NCBI RefSeq assembly: GCF_020215705.1
Contig: NZ_JAIWNB010000050.1
Location: 1 to 36,963, forward strand
Source: Nonomuraea aurantiaca
GTDB lineage: Bacteria; Actinomycetota; Actinomycetes; Streptosporangiales; Streptosporangiaceae
DNA: 36,963 nt
Reading direction: 5' to 3'
Position 1 is the stretch's first letter. Each line of letters opens with the position of its first letter. The translations under genes and the position numbers were made by a program. Positions 15,557-23,140 of this stretch are shown here, in pieces. Below the pieces are notes generated by a model that saw only the letters and a list, made by a program, of their open reading frames with translations, had not been told where the DNA came from and did not search any database.

Positions 15557-16539
15557 TACGCCGTCTCCTCCAGTCGTTGCCTGCTCAGCCATCCGTTGAC
15601 CAGGGCGGCGGCGGTCTGCGCCTCGCGCGTGGAGTAGACGAACGATCGATCGTCGCTCAACGACAAGACGAGGACCGGCGCCCTGCCGTTGACCACGCCC
15701 CATCCGGACGAGCTGTCGTCCAGCTTGTATCGCCCTTCTGGGGCTCTGCTCCTGGCCTCGGCGAACCGTATCAGGGAGTACGGCACCCTCCGCCGCAGGA
15801 CCGGCAGCCCCGAGGCACGCACGGTGATGCCCGAGCCGTCGATCTGCAGGCTCGTACGCGCCTGCGCCGCTTCGAACAGCGCCCACAGTGCGAGCAGCGC
15901 CGTCCCCTGCCAGGCGTCGGAGCCGTTGCCCACGCTCAGCACGGCGAGCGCGCCCAATATCGCGGCGAGCAGCAGCCGGCGTAGCGACCAAGTCGACGTC
16001 ACGAACAGGATCCGTTGGTGCCGCCCGAGGGCCATGGTCGGCGCGTGCGACGGCGGCGCGGACATGACCGCGGGCGGTGACGGGATCGGGCCCGCCGCCC
16101 GGTAACCCAGCGCGGCCGCGACGACGGTAACGGCGATCTCCGCCCCAAGATGCCAGGCCGGCCGGGTCACCGGCCCTGGGGAGTCCAGAAGCGCCGTCAT
16201 TGCCAGCACGGTGGACGCGGAGAGCGAGGCGGCGATGACGAAACTGAGGATCACCATGCCGCGCTGGGGTTGCGGCAGGCGCCAGTAACGCAGAAACGGC
16301 AGGAGCAGCGTGACTTCGAACCACACGAGGGTGAAGCACCGCCCGGAGAGCCAGCCTTTCCAGGTGGGCGCGTATCCGGTGTGCACAGCCCAGCTCTCGA
16401 TGTAGGCGCGGGCCGGCAGGCGCTCTCCGTACAGGCCGACCAGAGTCATGGGCACCAGGAGCACGAGCAACGGAGGAACGGCCGTCAAGGCGAGGCGGCG
16501 CAGGCGCCCCGGCGCGGCGATGTCGGTGTGACGGGACAT
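15556..16539 (-). CDS. Multi-pass membrane protein of unknown function, paired with GntR regulator
   Basis: The 327-residue protein has hydrophobic segments near residues 15-36, 68-86, 92-116, 130-150 and 185-222, followed by a soluble C-terminal domain (about 225-327) with TSLQIDGSGITVRASGLPVLRRRVPY and VLVLSLSDDRSFVYSTREA, which looks like a PH-like beta domain seen in bacterial membrane proteins. I do not recognise a named family. The ATG at 16537-16539 has GGAGGTGGG just upstream. It is co-transcribed with the GntR gene, which follows without a gap. This pairing is seen widely for YtrA-type regulators and small exporters or membrane stress proteins; that role is inference. Confidence 0.75.
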   Translation of the reverse strand: MSRHTDIAAPGRLRRLALTAVPPLLVLLVPMTLVGLYGERLPARAYIESWAVHTGYAPTWKGWLSGRCFTLVWFEVTLLLPFLRYWRLPQPQRGMVILSFVIAASLSASTVLAMTALLDSPGPVTRPAWHLGAEIAVTVVAAALGYRAAGPIPSPPAVMSAPPSHAPTMALGRHQRILFVTSTWSLRRLLLAAILGALAVLSVGNGSDAWQGTALLALWALFEAAQARTSLQIDGSGITVRASGLPVLRRRVPYSLIRFAEARSRAPEGRYKLDDSSSGWGVVNGRAPVLVLSLSDDRSFVYSTREAQTAAALVNGWLSRQRLEETA

Positions 16540-16548
16540 GACCCACCT

Positions 16549-16589
16549 CCAACTGTTTGCTTTTGACTATAACACTGCAAACAGTTTGG
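16549..16589. promoter_or_regulatory. Inverted repeat in the membrane-protein/GntR promoter, probable operator
   Basis: The arms AACTGTTTGC (16551-16560) and GCAAACAGTT (16577-16586) are perfect inverted repeats with a 16-nt AT-rich spacer that reads GTGTTATAGTC on the minus strand, including a TATAGT -10-like box. The right arm lies immediately ahead of the ribosome site. The flanks also nearly match (CCAA versus TTTGG). Size and spacing fit a GntR/YtrA dimer, so autoregulation is likely. Confidence 0.7.
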
Positions 16590-16659
16590 CGGTGGGCTCC
16601 TGTCTGAAGGTCGCGGGGATCGACGTGCAGGTCAGGTCCCGTTGACACCATCGGACCGC

Positions 16660-16706
16660 CTGTCAGACGGCGTACGGCCAGGGCTGTCAGATGACGTGCG
16701 GACAGG
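16660..16706 (+). repeat. Two tandem degenerate 23-24-nt repeats upstream of the M15 gene
   Basis: CTGTCAGACGGCGTACGGCC and its neighbour CTGTCAGATGACGTGCGGAC lie back to back (16660-16683 and 16684-16706), and a third start, CTGACA, follows at 16707. The intergenic stretch of 16590-16803 contains no gene. Such iterated sites near a promoter suggest regulator binding. No regulator can be named. Confidence 0.55.
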
Positions 16707-16803
16707 CTGACAACACCGATCTTCTTGTGGACACGTGGCCAAACCGAGACCTTGTTTCCGCCGCCCAAGTAATTCCCATTGTGGCCTGAAACCAGGAGTA
16801 ACG

Positions 16804-17649
16804 ATGAAGTTGGCCTCATGCGCCGCTGCCGTCATATCGGCCGCCCTGCTCGCTTCCCCAGCCGAGGCGTCCGTGATGTCGGTGGCAGAGGCGGCCGGCA
16901 TGAGCGCCCTTCCGAGTGTGAACATGGAAGCCACTGTCAAGGCGGCCCAGATCGACCCGCGGCGGCCTGACAGCACCCTGACCCCGGGCGCCAAGGCCAG
17001 TGTGCTCCTCGTTGAGCAGGCGCTGCGCGACCGGAGCCTCCTCGACGCGAAGTGGGTGGACGGTTACTTCGGCTCCACGACGGTCACCGCCTATGCGAAG
17101 TACCAGAAGTCGCTCGGCCTCACCGGTCTCGACGCCAACGGCCTGCCGGGTAAGGGGTCGCTCGCCAAGCTCGGAGCCGGCCGCTTCACCGTCACCGGCG
17201 CCATCGACCCGGGCGCCCGGGTGTCCGTCGGCGCTGCCGTCATCAACACCCGCACCCGCAACATGCTGGCCGAGGCGAAGCGCCTGCTCGGCCGCGATCT
17301 CGCCCTGGACCAGGGTTCGTACAACCCCGGCGGCGACCCGACCTCCGTGGGCACCCACGATGGCGGCGGCGTCGTCGACGTCTCGGTGAAGGGGATGACT
17401 GCCGCCAAGCGCACCGCGGTCTGCCGGGCGTTACGCCGTGTCGGCTTCGCGGCATGGGTGCGCAGCCCCCAGCAGGGCGACTGGCCGTGGCACATCCACG
17501 CCGCCGCCATCAACGACACCAGCCTCTCCAGCCAGGCCCAGCACCAGATCGGTGACTACTACCTGGGCCAGAACGGCCTCGCCAACCGCGGGCCGGACGA
17601 CGGCCCTGCGGTGGCCATCCGTACCTGGGAGGAGTACCAGCGCCGCTGA
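16804..17649 (+). CDS. Secreted peptidoglycan-binding M15-type D,D-carboxypeptidase/endopeptidase
   Basis: The 281-residue exported protein has a signal peptide (1-22), a peptidoglycan-binding PG_binding_1-like helical domain (about 60-125: SVLLVEQALRDRSLLDAKWVDGYFG then AYAKYQKSLGL) and a peptidase M15-like domain (about 150-240). Candidate zinc ligands are H185 and D192 in THDGGGVVDVS and the histidines of WHIH (H230, H232), matching the HxxGxxxD plus WH layout of the VanY/DacB-like group. It should trim or cleave stem peptides in the wall. The ATG at 16804 has AGGAG 5 nt upstream. It is followed 64 nt later by the two I36-fusion genes in the same direction, so the three may form one wall-remodelling unit. 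Confidence 0.85.
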   Translation: MKLASCAAAVISAALLASPAEASVMSVAEAAGMSALPSVNMEATVKAAQIDPRRPDSTLTPGAKASVLLVEQALRDRSLLDAKWVDGYFGSTTVTAYAKYQKSLGLTGLDANGLPGKGSLAKLGAGRFTVTGAIDPGARVSVGAAVINTRTRNMLAEAKRLLGRDLALDQGSYNPGGDPTSVGTHDGGGVVDVSVKGMTAAKRTAVCRALRRVGFAAWVRSPQQGDWPWHIHAAAINDTSLSSQAQHQIGDYYLGQNGLANRGPDDGPAVAIRTWEEYQRR

Positions 17650-17713
17650 CTCCTCCGCAAATCCAGAGCTACTCCCGCATAGGCAGACATAAGCAGACAT
17701 AAGGAGAACAGCC

Positions 17714-18604
17714 ATGAGAACGATCACCAGGATCCTCACCGCCACGACCGCCGCGATGGCGCTCAGCGGGACGGTGCTGGCCACCGCGACGCCCGCCTCG
17801 GCGGCCAACCGCGACGGCGTCTGCGACACCGGCGAATTCTGCTACTACTTCAACAGCAACAACCAAGGATCGGTCTCCGACTTCACCGGATCAGTCGCCG
17901 ACTACTCCACCACCCAGCCCACCTGCTACGACTTCAAGGGCCCCGGCGAAGGCAAGGGCAAGTGCATCAAGAACGCCGCCGCCTCCGCCTGGAACCGCAG
18001 CAGCAAGAAGGTCCGCGTCTACTTCAACACCGGTAATACCGGCACCTATCAGGACTTCGCCCCAGGCGCCAAGGCCAACCTGAACGCCAGCCTCAAGAAC
18101 CAGAACGCCTCGCACGAGTTCAACCCGTCATCGACGACGCGCACCAACATGTCGTTCTCGCTGTACGCGGCCGCCGGCTCGATCACCTGCGGCTTCGACG
18201 GTTACACCTCCACCCAGGGCCGGCATGAGGGCATCGACATCGCCCGCGGCATCGGCTCGGATGTCCACAACCTGGTGGCGGGCACGATCACCAATGTCCA
18301 GTTCGGATCCACCGGCAGGGCCGGACTGTCCACGATCGCCGTCTACAACGCCGCGGCGAACAAGACAGTGATCTACCTGCACTCCGCCCCGCGGTCCTCC
18401 CTGCGTGTGGGCCAGTCGGTCAGCCGCGGCCAGATCATCGCCGACGAGTCGTGGCACGGGGTGTCGAGCAGTTCGTCCGCGCACACCCACGTCGAGATGC
18501 GCCCCGGACGGCAGACGCGTGCGTCCAAGAGCGTCGGCGACTCGACCCTGGACAACCCGAACCCGACCTCGTTCTGGAACTCCCAGGGCTACAACGTCCG
18601 ATAA
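17714..18604 (+). CDS. Secreted I36-like module fused to an M23 (LytM) endopeptidase
   Basis: The 296-residue protein has a signal peptide (1-30), a cysteine-containing module (about 34-137) and an M23 domain (about 150-296). The module has four cysteines (C37, C43, C71, C84) and resembles the peptidase-inhibitor I36 (SMPI-like beta-gamma-crystallin) family: CDTGEFCYYFNSNNQGSVSDF and VYFNTGNTGTYQDFAPG are diagnostic. The M23 zinc ligands are present: H171 and D175 in RHEGIDIA, and HTH at 257-259. M23 enzymes cut peptide cross-bridges of peptidoglycan. The ATG at 17714 follows AAGGAG and two copies of a GCAGACATAA repeat. The next gene repeats the same leader and module with a different catalytic domain. 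The module might target the wall, hold the enzyme inactive or protect it from proteases; none is shown. Confidence 0.88.
   Translation: MRTITRILTATTAAMALSGTVLATATPASAANRDGVCDTGEFCYYFNSNNQGSVSDFTGSVADYSTTQPTCYDFKGPGEGKGKCIKNAAASAWNRSSKKVRVYFNTGNTGTYQDFAPGAKANLNASLKNQNASHEFNPSSTTRTNMSFSLYAAAGSITCGFDGYTSTQGRHEGIDIARGIGSDVHNLVAGTITNVQFGSTGRAGLSTIAVYNAAANKTVIYLHSAPRSSLRVGQSVSRGQIIADESWHGVSSSSSAHTHVEMRPGRQTRASKSVGDSTLDNPNPTSFWNSQGYNVR
17753..18121 (+). repeat. Duplicated I36 module, copy 1
   Basis: This 369-nt block, from the signal peptide to the end of the module, is matched without any gap by 18682-19050 at roughly 90 percent identity or more by eye. Runs of over 60 identical bases occur around 17971-18033. 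It covers 123 codons. Similarity ends sharply where the catalytic domains begin. Confidence 0.85.
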
Positions 18605-18639
18605 CAAGCCGCGAAAGCTGACAAAAGAGGAAGACACCT

Positions 18640-19581
18640 GTGCTTTCACGAACTGTACGGCTGATCTCGGGGCTCACCACGGCGATGGCGCTCGGCGGAA
18701 CCATGCTGGCCACCGCGACGCCCGCCTCGGCGGCCGGCCGCGACGGCGTCTGCGACACCGGCGAGTTCTGCTACTACTTCAACAGCAACAACCAGGGATC
18801 GGTCTCCGACTTCACCGGATCGATCCCCGACTACTCCACCACGCAGCCCAGCTGCTATGACTTCAAGGGCCCCGGCGCGGGCAAGGGCAAGTGCCTCAAG
18901 AACGCCGCCGCCTCCGCCTGGAACCGCAGCAGCAAGAAGGTCCGCGTCTACTTCAACACCGGCCTCACCGGCACCTACCAGGACTTCGCCCCAGGCGCCA
19001 AGGCCAACCTCAACTCCACTCTCAAGAACCAGAACGCCTCGCACGAGTTCCTGGGTAGCGCCTTGCCGCCGACCCAATGCAAGACCGACGGCACGGACAG
19101 CAAGCTGCCCACGACGATCCTCGTGTACCGCGAGTCCCTCAATCGCGTGGAGCGGGTGGACTTCAAGACCTACGTCAAGAACGTCCTGCCCAACGAGTGG
19201 GTGACGAGCTGGCCGAGCGAGTCCCTCAAGGCCGGCGCGATGGCCGTGAAGAACTTCGGCTGGTACTGGGCGCTGCACTCCGCCAGCAAGACGCCGAGCG
19301 GCCAGTGCTTCGACGTCTATGACCACACCTCGAGCCAGGTGTACAAGCCCGGCTCCGCGAAGGCGGTGACGAACGCCGCGGTGGACGCGACGTGGAGCAC
19401 CCGGCTGACCCGCAGTGGGAAGATCTTCCGGGCCCAGTACTGCTCAACGACGACGGCGTGCGGTAACTGGGTCAACGGCGACTGGATGTCGCAGTACGGC
19501 TCCCGCGACAAGGCCAGAGCGGGCTGGAGCTACTCCAGGATCCTCAAGAACTACTACACGGGGATCGTCATCGGCTCCTGA
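18640..19581 (+). CDS. Secreted I36-like module fused to a SpoIID/LytB-type domain
   Basis: The 313-residue protein has a signal peptide (1-31), the same cysteine-containing I36-like module as the gene upstream (about 35-138), and a SpoIID domain (about 155-313). SpoIID proteins are lytic transglycosylases that cut glycan strands lacking stem peptides. Landmarks are YVKNVLPNEWVTSWPSESLKAGA (E186 corresponds to the catalytic glutamate), GWYWALHSA in place of the usual ARTYA block, and WMSQYGSRDKARAGWSY then ILKNYYTGI at the end. The GTG at 18640 has AGAGGAAG ahead; it lies 35 nt behind the M23 fusion, so co-transcription is likely. Because SpoIID needs denuded glycan, an amidase or peptidase partner makes biochemical sense here. 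Confidence 0.88.
   Translation: MLSRTVRLISGLTTAMALGGTMLATATPASAAGRDGVCDTGEFCYYFNSNNQGSVSDFTGSIPDYSTTQPSCYDFKGPGAGKGKCLKNAAASAWNRSSKKVRVYFNTGLTGTYQDFAPGAKANLNSTLKNQNASHEFLGSALPPTQCKTDGTDSKLPTTILVYRESLNRVERVDFKTYVKNVLPNEWVTSWPSESLKAGAMAVKNFGWYWALHSASKTPSGQCFDVYDHTSSQVYKPGSAKAVTNAAVDATWSTRLTRSGKIFRAQYCSTTTACGNWVNGDWMSQYGSRDKARAGWSYSRILKNYYTGIVIGS
18682..19050 (+). repeat. Duplicated I36 module, copy 2
   Basis: The partner of 17753-18121, equal in length (369 nt) and colinear. Differences are mostly silent or conservative (for example PTC versus PSC, NTG versus LTG). The boundary after HEF is where the two proteins diverge completely. Confidence 0.85.
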
Positions 19582-19598
19582 CACCTCCGAGGCTCTGG

Positions 19599-19627
19599 TT
19601 CCCCGCCGTATCCCGCGCGGCGGGGAA
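19599..19627. terminator. Bidirectional hairpin between convergent genes
   Basis: A perfect 10-bp stem (TTCCCCGCCG with CGGCGGGGAA, 9-nt loop 19609-19617) lies between the SpoIID-fusion stop and the TAA of the minus-strand gene at 19628. It can terminate both transcripts. Confidence 0.8.
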
Positions 19628-20629
19628 TTAGAGTGCGCCGACGATGATCTGAAAGTTGACCGGCCGGCTTCCGGGGAAAAGGACCGTTCCCGAGGCGTCC
19701 ACCATCTTGAATCGCACGTAGCACAGGCCCGGCTTGCTCGGCGTGGTGACGACGGTCTCGACGTCGACCATCTCGCCGGGCTGCGTGTCCCTGATCGGCA
19801 CGTGCGGAATGGTCTGGCACTGATCAGCTTGCTGCGTGACGTCGAGGCGACGCAGCGAATAGCCCTTCCACGGCACGGTCCCGGCGTTCTTGAGCCGCCA
19901 TATCTTGGTCACGGTCTTGCCGGTGCCGACGCGCGTGCAGTCGGCGAGCGTAACGTCCTCGATGAACACGACCGCGTCGCCCTTGTGCAGCGGCGGGGCC
20001 AACGGCGGGTTGGTCGAACGCACCGGGCAATCGGCTGGGGACAGCACGGCGATCGATGAGCCGCCGGACAGGTTCGGACCGTGTTGTTCGTCGGGCGTGG
20101 AGCCGCGATTGACGGTGGCCACGATGACGGCCACTGATCCCATGGTGACGGCCACGGCCGCGAACGCGGCCGGGCGGATCCACCGCCTTCGTCCTCGGCT
20201 CCTCGGCGCGGGGACCTCGCCCGCGATCTCGCCGGGCGGTGCCGAGATCTCGCCGGCCGACCACCCGTCGGCGAGCCGCATGGCATGAGATTCGACGGCG
20301 CCTGCGACTCCACCGGGCGGATGATCCATCGAGGCGTCCGTGCGAATCGAAAGATCCCCGGTGCTCGCTGATCTGACCGCCAGGTTCGCTCGCTCCCAGC
20401 GTTCGCGGTACGCGGCCGGGTCCGCGCCACACACCTTGAGGAACTCAACGGTGGTCTCCCAGCTCGGGAGCCGGTTACCCTTCGTAGCCTCGTGCAGCGT
20501 TGTGTGAGAAATCGCCCCTGACCGGCCGGACATTTCCCGAAAAGACGGGTTGCCGACCGAGGCGCGCAGTTCCCGCAGGGTCACCGCGAAGTCCTCGATT
20601 GCCTCCGTCCGTACCCGCGTGTCGTCCAC
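19628..20629 (-). CDS. Membrane-tethered HTH (XRE) protein with extracytoplasmic NBR1-Ig-like domain
   Basis: The 333-residue protein starts with an XRE-type helix-turn-helix (about 10-85: FAVTLRELRASVGNPSFREMSG, SHTTLHEATKGNRLPSWETTVEFLKVC) of the kind common in actinomycetes. A loose linker leads to a membrane helix near 153-173 (PAAFAAVAVTMGSVAVIVATV). The outer part ends in an Ig-like domain (about 225-333) with the NBR1-Ig landmarks TKIWRLKNAGTVPWKGYSL, PGEMVDVETVVTTPSKPG and VRFKMVDASG. Such HTH-TM-Ig proteins are one-component membrane sensors or DNA-wall tethers by architecture; no ligand is known. The GTG at 20627-20629 has no clear ribosome site. It is convergent with the I36-fusion genes, so a regulatory link to wall remodelling is possible but inferred. 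Confidence 0.8.
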   Translation of the reverse strand: MDDTRVRTEAIEDFAVTLRELRASVGNPSFREMSGRSGAISHTTLHEATKGNRLPSWETTVEFLKVCGADPAAYRERWERANLAVRSASTGDLSIRTDASMDHPPGGVAGAVESHAMRLADGWSAGEISAPPGEIAGEVPAPRSRGRRRWIRPAAFAAVAVTMGSVAVIVATVNRGSTPDEQHGPNLSGGSSIAVLSPADCPVRSTNPPLAPPLHKGDAVVFIEDVTLADCTRVGTGKTVTKIWRLKNAGTVPWKGYSLRRLDVTQQADQCQTIPHVPIRDTQPGEMVDVETVVTTPSKPGLCYVRFKMVDASGTVLFPGSRPVNFQIIVGAL

Positions 20630-20638
20630 CGTGCGAAG

Positions 20639-21124
20639 CTAACAGCACCCATGGTGTTCATCAACCGAAACGGACAAGCCCAGTGAGATGGGGCCTGAGA
20701 AGGCCATCGATAACCCGGCGACTATTCGCCCCATTCGTCGTTCTGCTCGAAGACGGTGCGCAGCATGGTCGCCACCCAAGGTGCAGGGGCCGCCGTCCAG
20801 CGGCCGGGTGGAGACGCCCAGCATGGGAATCGCAGGATTACGGAGTGTCCGTCTCCTGTCACATAAATGGCACTCTTACCAGTTCAGGGGCCGGCCTCGA
20901 TCGCCGAAGACCATCTCCCGGGACAAGGCACCGCGTCATTGACGCGGATTGTCAGAAAAATGCGAATGCCAATTCAGACTTTCCCCGCATCGGACCCACC
21001 CCTGTAAAGCCACCTCGGGCAACGGACGGCAATTCTCATCCGGCCAGGCGTCTTTCAAAGTCAACCCCCCAGCTCATCGCACCAGCGAACACGGAGGGTA
21101 ACCGTCTGCTACGATCCCGCGCCA
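20639..21124. other. Gene-poor spacer with a possible transposase tail fragment
   Basis: About 480 nt without a convincing gene. On the minus strand near 20710-20755, a short frame reads TMLRTVFEQNDEWGE and stops, which resembles the tail region of mutator (IS256) transposases; it is too short to be sure. The stretch 20860-21110 is visibly more AT-rich than the rest of the window, and I see no structured RNA or terminator that I could defend. Confidence 0.4.
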
Positions 21125-23050
21125 TCAGCGGATCTGCGGGCTGTACCCCTCCACAACCGGGTAACCGTCCTCCAGCCAAGCGCACATCCGCCAGTTGGCC
21201 TCCCACAACCGCTCCCGATCCAGCGTGAACAGCGCATAGGTCTCAGCGAAGAACTCCTTGGTCGACGTCCGCCCGTACGACGTGCACGACTGGTATCCGA
21301 CCTGTGCGGCATAGGCGGCGAACCTCGCCAACAGCAGCCCAGGCGCCGCCAACCCCGCGATATACGTATGCCGCCGCAGCAGCACCGTGGCCACCCGGAC
21401 CACAGCGCCCTGCTCCGCGGGAACCAGCGCGTCCAGCGTCCGGGCGGCGGCCAGCGCGGGGTCCACCCGAGCGACGGCCGCCGCCTGTGCCCTGGCGAAG
21501 GTCGCTATGACCTCCCTGACGTTGGCGGGTACGGTCTCCCGGAGTGCCGCCCAGGTCTGGTTCGCCACGGGGACGAAGTCGTCGTTCGCGTCGGTGTAGG
21601 CCCCGTACGCGGTGGTCCAGGCATTGAAGGCTTCGATGAGCTTATTGTCGGCTTTCGCCACGACGGCGCGCAGCCGCTGGTCGAGCAGTTGGTACGCCTG
21701 CCACGGCTTGTCCCTGAGTCGAGCCAGCGACAGTGAGGCCTGCTCGTGGGGGCACATGGTGACCACATGGCCGATCTCGTGCAGCAGGGTCCAGTCGCCG
21801 CCCGCCCCGCAGTCGCCCGGCCGGCCGCACGCCGAGCGGGTCATGTCGTCGAAGGCCAGGTCGAAGTAGTGGACGTGCGGCGTCGGTTCGGCAGGTTCCG
21901 GACCGACCAGGTCCAGGCCTCCCTTGCTCACGTGGGCGTCGCCGCCGTGCCGGCCGGCCGCTATGGGATCAACGGGGTTGTCGCGGATCAGTGAGGTGCC
22001 CTTGAGCGCCTCGAGGTCGCCGGCCGGGATGCGCTCGAACGCCGAGGCGACCTGGCCGAGCTCGGCCAGGCTCCACGCCTTCGCCGGACGCCGGTCGGCA
22101 GGCAGCCGGTCACCCACTCCGCCGAGCGCGAACCGCGCCTGCAGCGCGTCCTTGCCCTCCTTGATCGAACCCGGCCGGAGGTACCACGCCGGTGGCGGCC
22201 GGTCCACCACGTCGCCCAGCCGTTCGGCACGCACCACGCGGTTGTCGTCGGTGATCAGCTCGTAGCGGGCGGATCCGCCCGGGAAGGGGATCGTCAGCGG
22301 CCAGACGGTTCCCCGCAGATCGAGCGACTGACCATCGGGCCGGGTGATGCGGGTGGTCACCCGCATGATCGTGTACTGGACGGCGTCGCGTTCGCGCACG
22401 GGCACGAAGGTGAGGTCGGTGGTGTACCCGGCGGCGCGGATGACGGCGCCGGTGTCCCCGTACTCCTGGGGCAGCGGTTCCGCTGGGGGGACGAGCCTGA
22501 GCATGGTCGGTGCCGGACCGTTACCGCCGTCGAGCAGCAGGTGGACGACCCGGCGCAGCAGGAGGATGAAGGGCTCGTTCTGGTGCAGATCCTGGCGGGT
22601 GAGCGCGCGTAACCGTACGACGCCGTCGGTGCCGGGGCGTACCGTGACAGCGCAGCGGCGCAGGCCGGCCAGGATGCGGTCACGGACCCGCAGGTCGGTG
22701 ACCTTCAGCGCGACCCACTTCCGCTCCAGCAGGCGCAGGTAGGTGCCGAAGACGCGCTCCCAGACATCCCCCAGGGCCGTACTGTCCTCAGCGGTCAGAG
22801 CCAGTCCGGCCAGCTGAGCCGACGTCACCGGACAGGTCTCCGGCCACTTGGCCAGGAAGACGGCGAAGCCGACGGCGTCATTGTCCTGCTCGTAGGCGGC
22901 GCCCCCGGCGACGAGGAGTTTGGTGACGGCCGTGAGCCGGCCTGCCCGCGTCGGGCGATCGACGGTGCGCCCGTCCGTTTCGTGGTACGAGGCCCTGATC
23001 TCGTCAAGTTTGATGAGCACCTTGCGTGTGGGCGTCACCGCTGCATCCAT
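21125..23050 (-). CDS. Large zinc metallopeptidase-like protein without signal peptide
   Basis: The 641-residue protein carries a zincin motif, HEIGH at 424-428 in LLHEIGHVVTMC, and a likely third ligand E603 in EFFAETYALF, about 175 residues later. The FFAE-type helix recalls gluzincins of the anthrax lethal-factor (ATLF) style. The N-terminal 400 residues (AEDSTALGDVWERVFGTYLRLLERKW, FILLLRRVVHLLLDGG, YHAGGG-side beta-rich part) resemble nothing I can name. The ATG at 23050 has GGAGGGAG about 7 nt ahead. There is no signal peptide or membrane segment, so it acts inside the cell or leaves by another route. Similar orphan zincins occur as toxin or injection-system cargo, but no such system is visible here. 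Confidence 0.65.
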   Translation of the reverse strand: MDAAVTPTRKVLIKLDEIRASYHETDGRTVDRPTRAGRLTAVTKLLVAGGAAYEQDNDAVGFAVFLAKWPETCPVTSAQLAGLALTAEDSTALGDVWERVFGTYLRLLERKWVALKVTDLRVRDRILAGLRRCAVTVRPGTDGVVRLRALTRQDLHQNEPFILLLRRVVHLLLDGGNGPAPTMLRLVPPAEPLPQEYGDTGAVIRAAGYTTDLTFVPVRERDAVQYTIMRVTTRITRPDGQSLDLRGTVWPLTIPFPGGSARYELITDDNRVVRAERLGDVVDRPPPAWYLRPGSIKEGKDALQARFALGGVGDRLPADRRPAKAWSLAELGQVASAFERIPAGDLEALKGTSLIRDNPVDPIAAGRHGGDAHVSKGGLDLVGPEPAEPTPHVHYFDLAFDDMTRSACGRPGDCGAGGDWTLLHEIGHVVTMCPHEQASLSLARLRDKPWQAYQLLDQRLRAVVAKADNKLIEAFNAWTTAYGAYTDANDDFVPVANQTWAALRETVPANVREVIATFARAQAAAVARVDPALAAARTLDALVPAEQGAVVRVATVLLRRHTYIAGLAAPGLLLARFAAYAAQVGYQSCTSYGRTSTKEFFAETYALFTLDRERLWEANWRMCAWLEDGYPVVEGYSPQIR

Positions 23051-23140
23051 GGACGGCTCCCTCCATTGGAACGCTCCCTTGGACGGTAACCGGAGAGATT
23101 CCCGATTCCCTACGCTGTGTCCGCTGAATGACAGATCGCG

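Noticed and set aside
15191..16819. A single 542-codon minus-strand frame
   Set aside because: Only its last 121 codons are a real gene (GntR). The rest is a shadow of the membrane protein read in another frame.
17690..17712. Short GCAGACATAA direct repeat as a CRISPR or att site
   Set aside because: Only two 10-nt copies next to a ribosome site. No spacers, and no integrase nearby.
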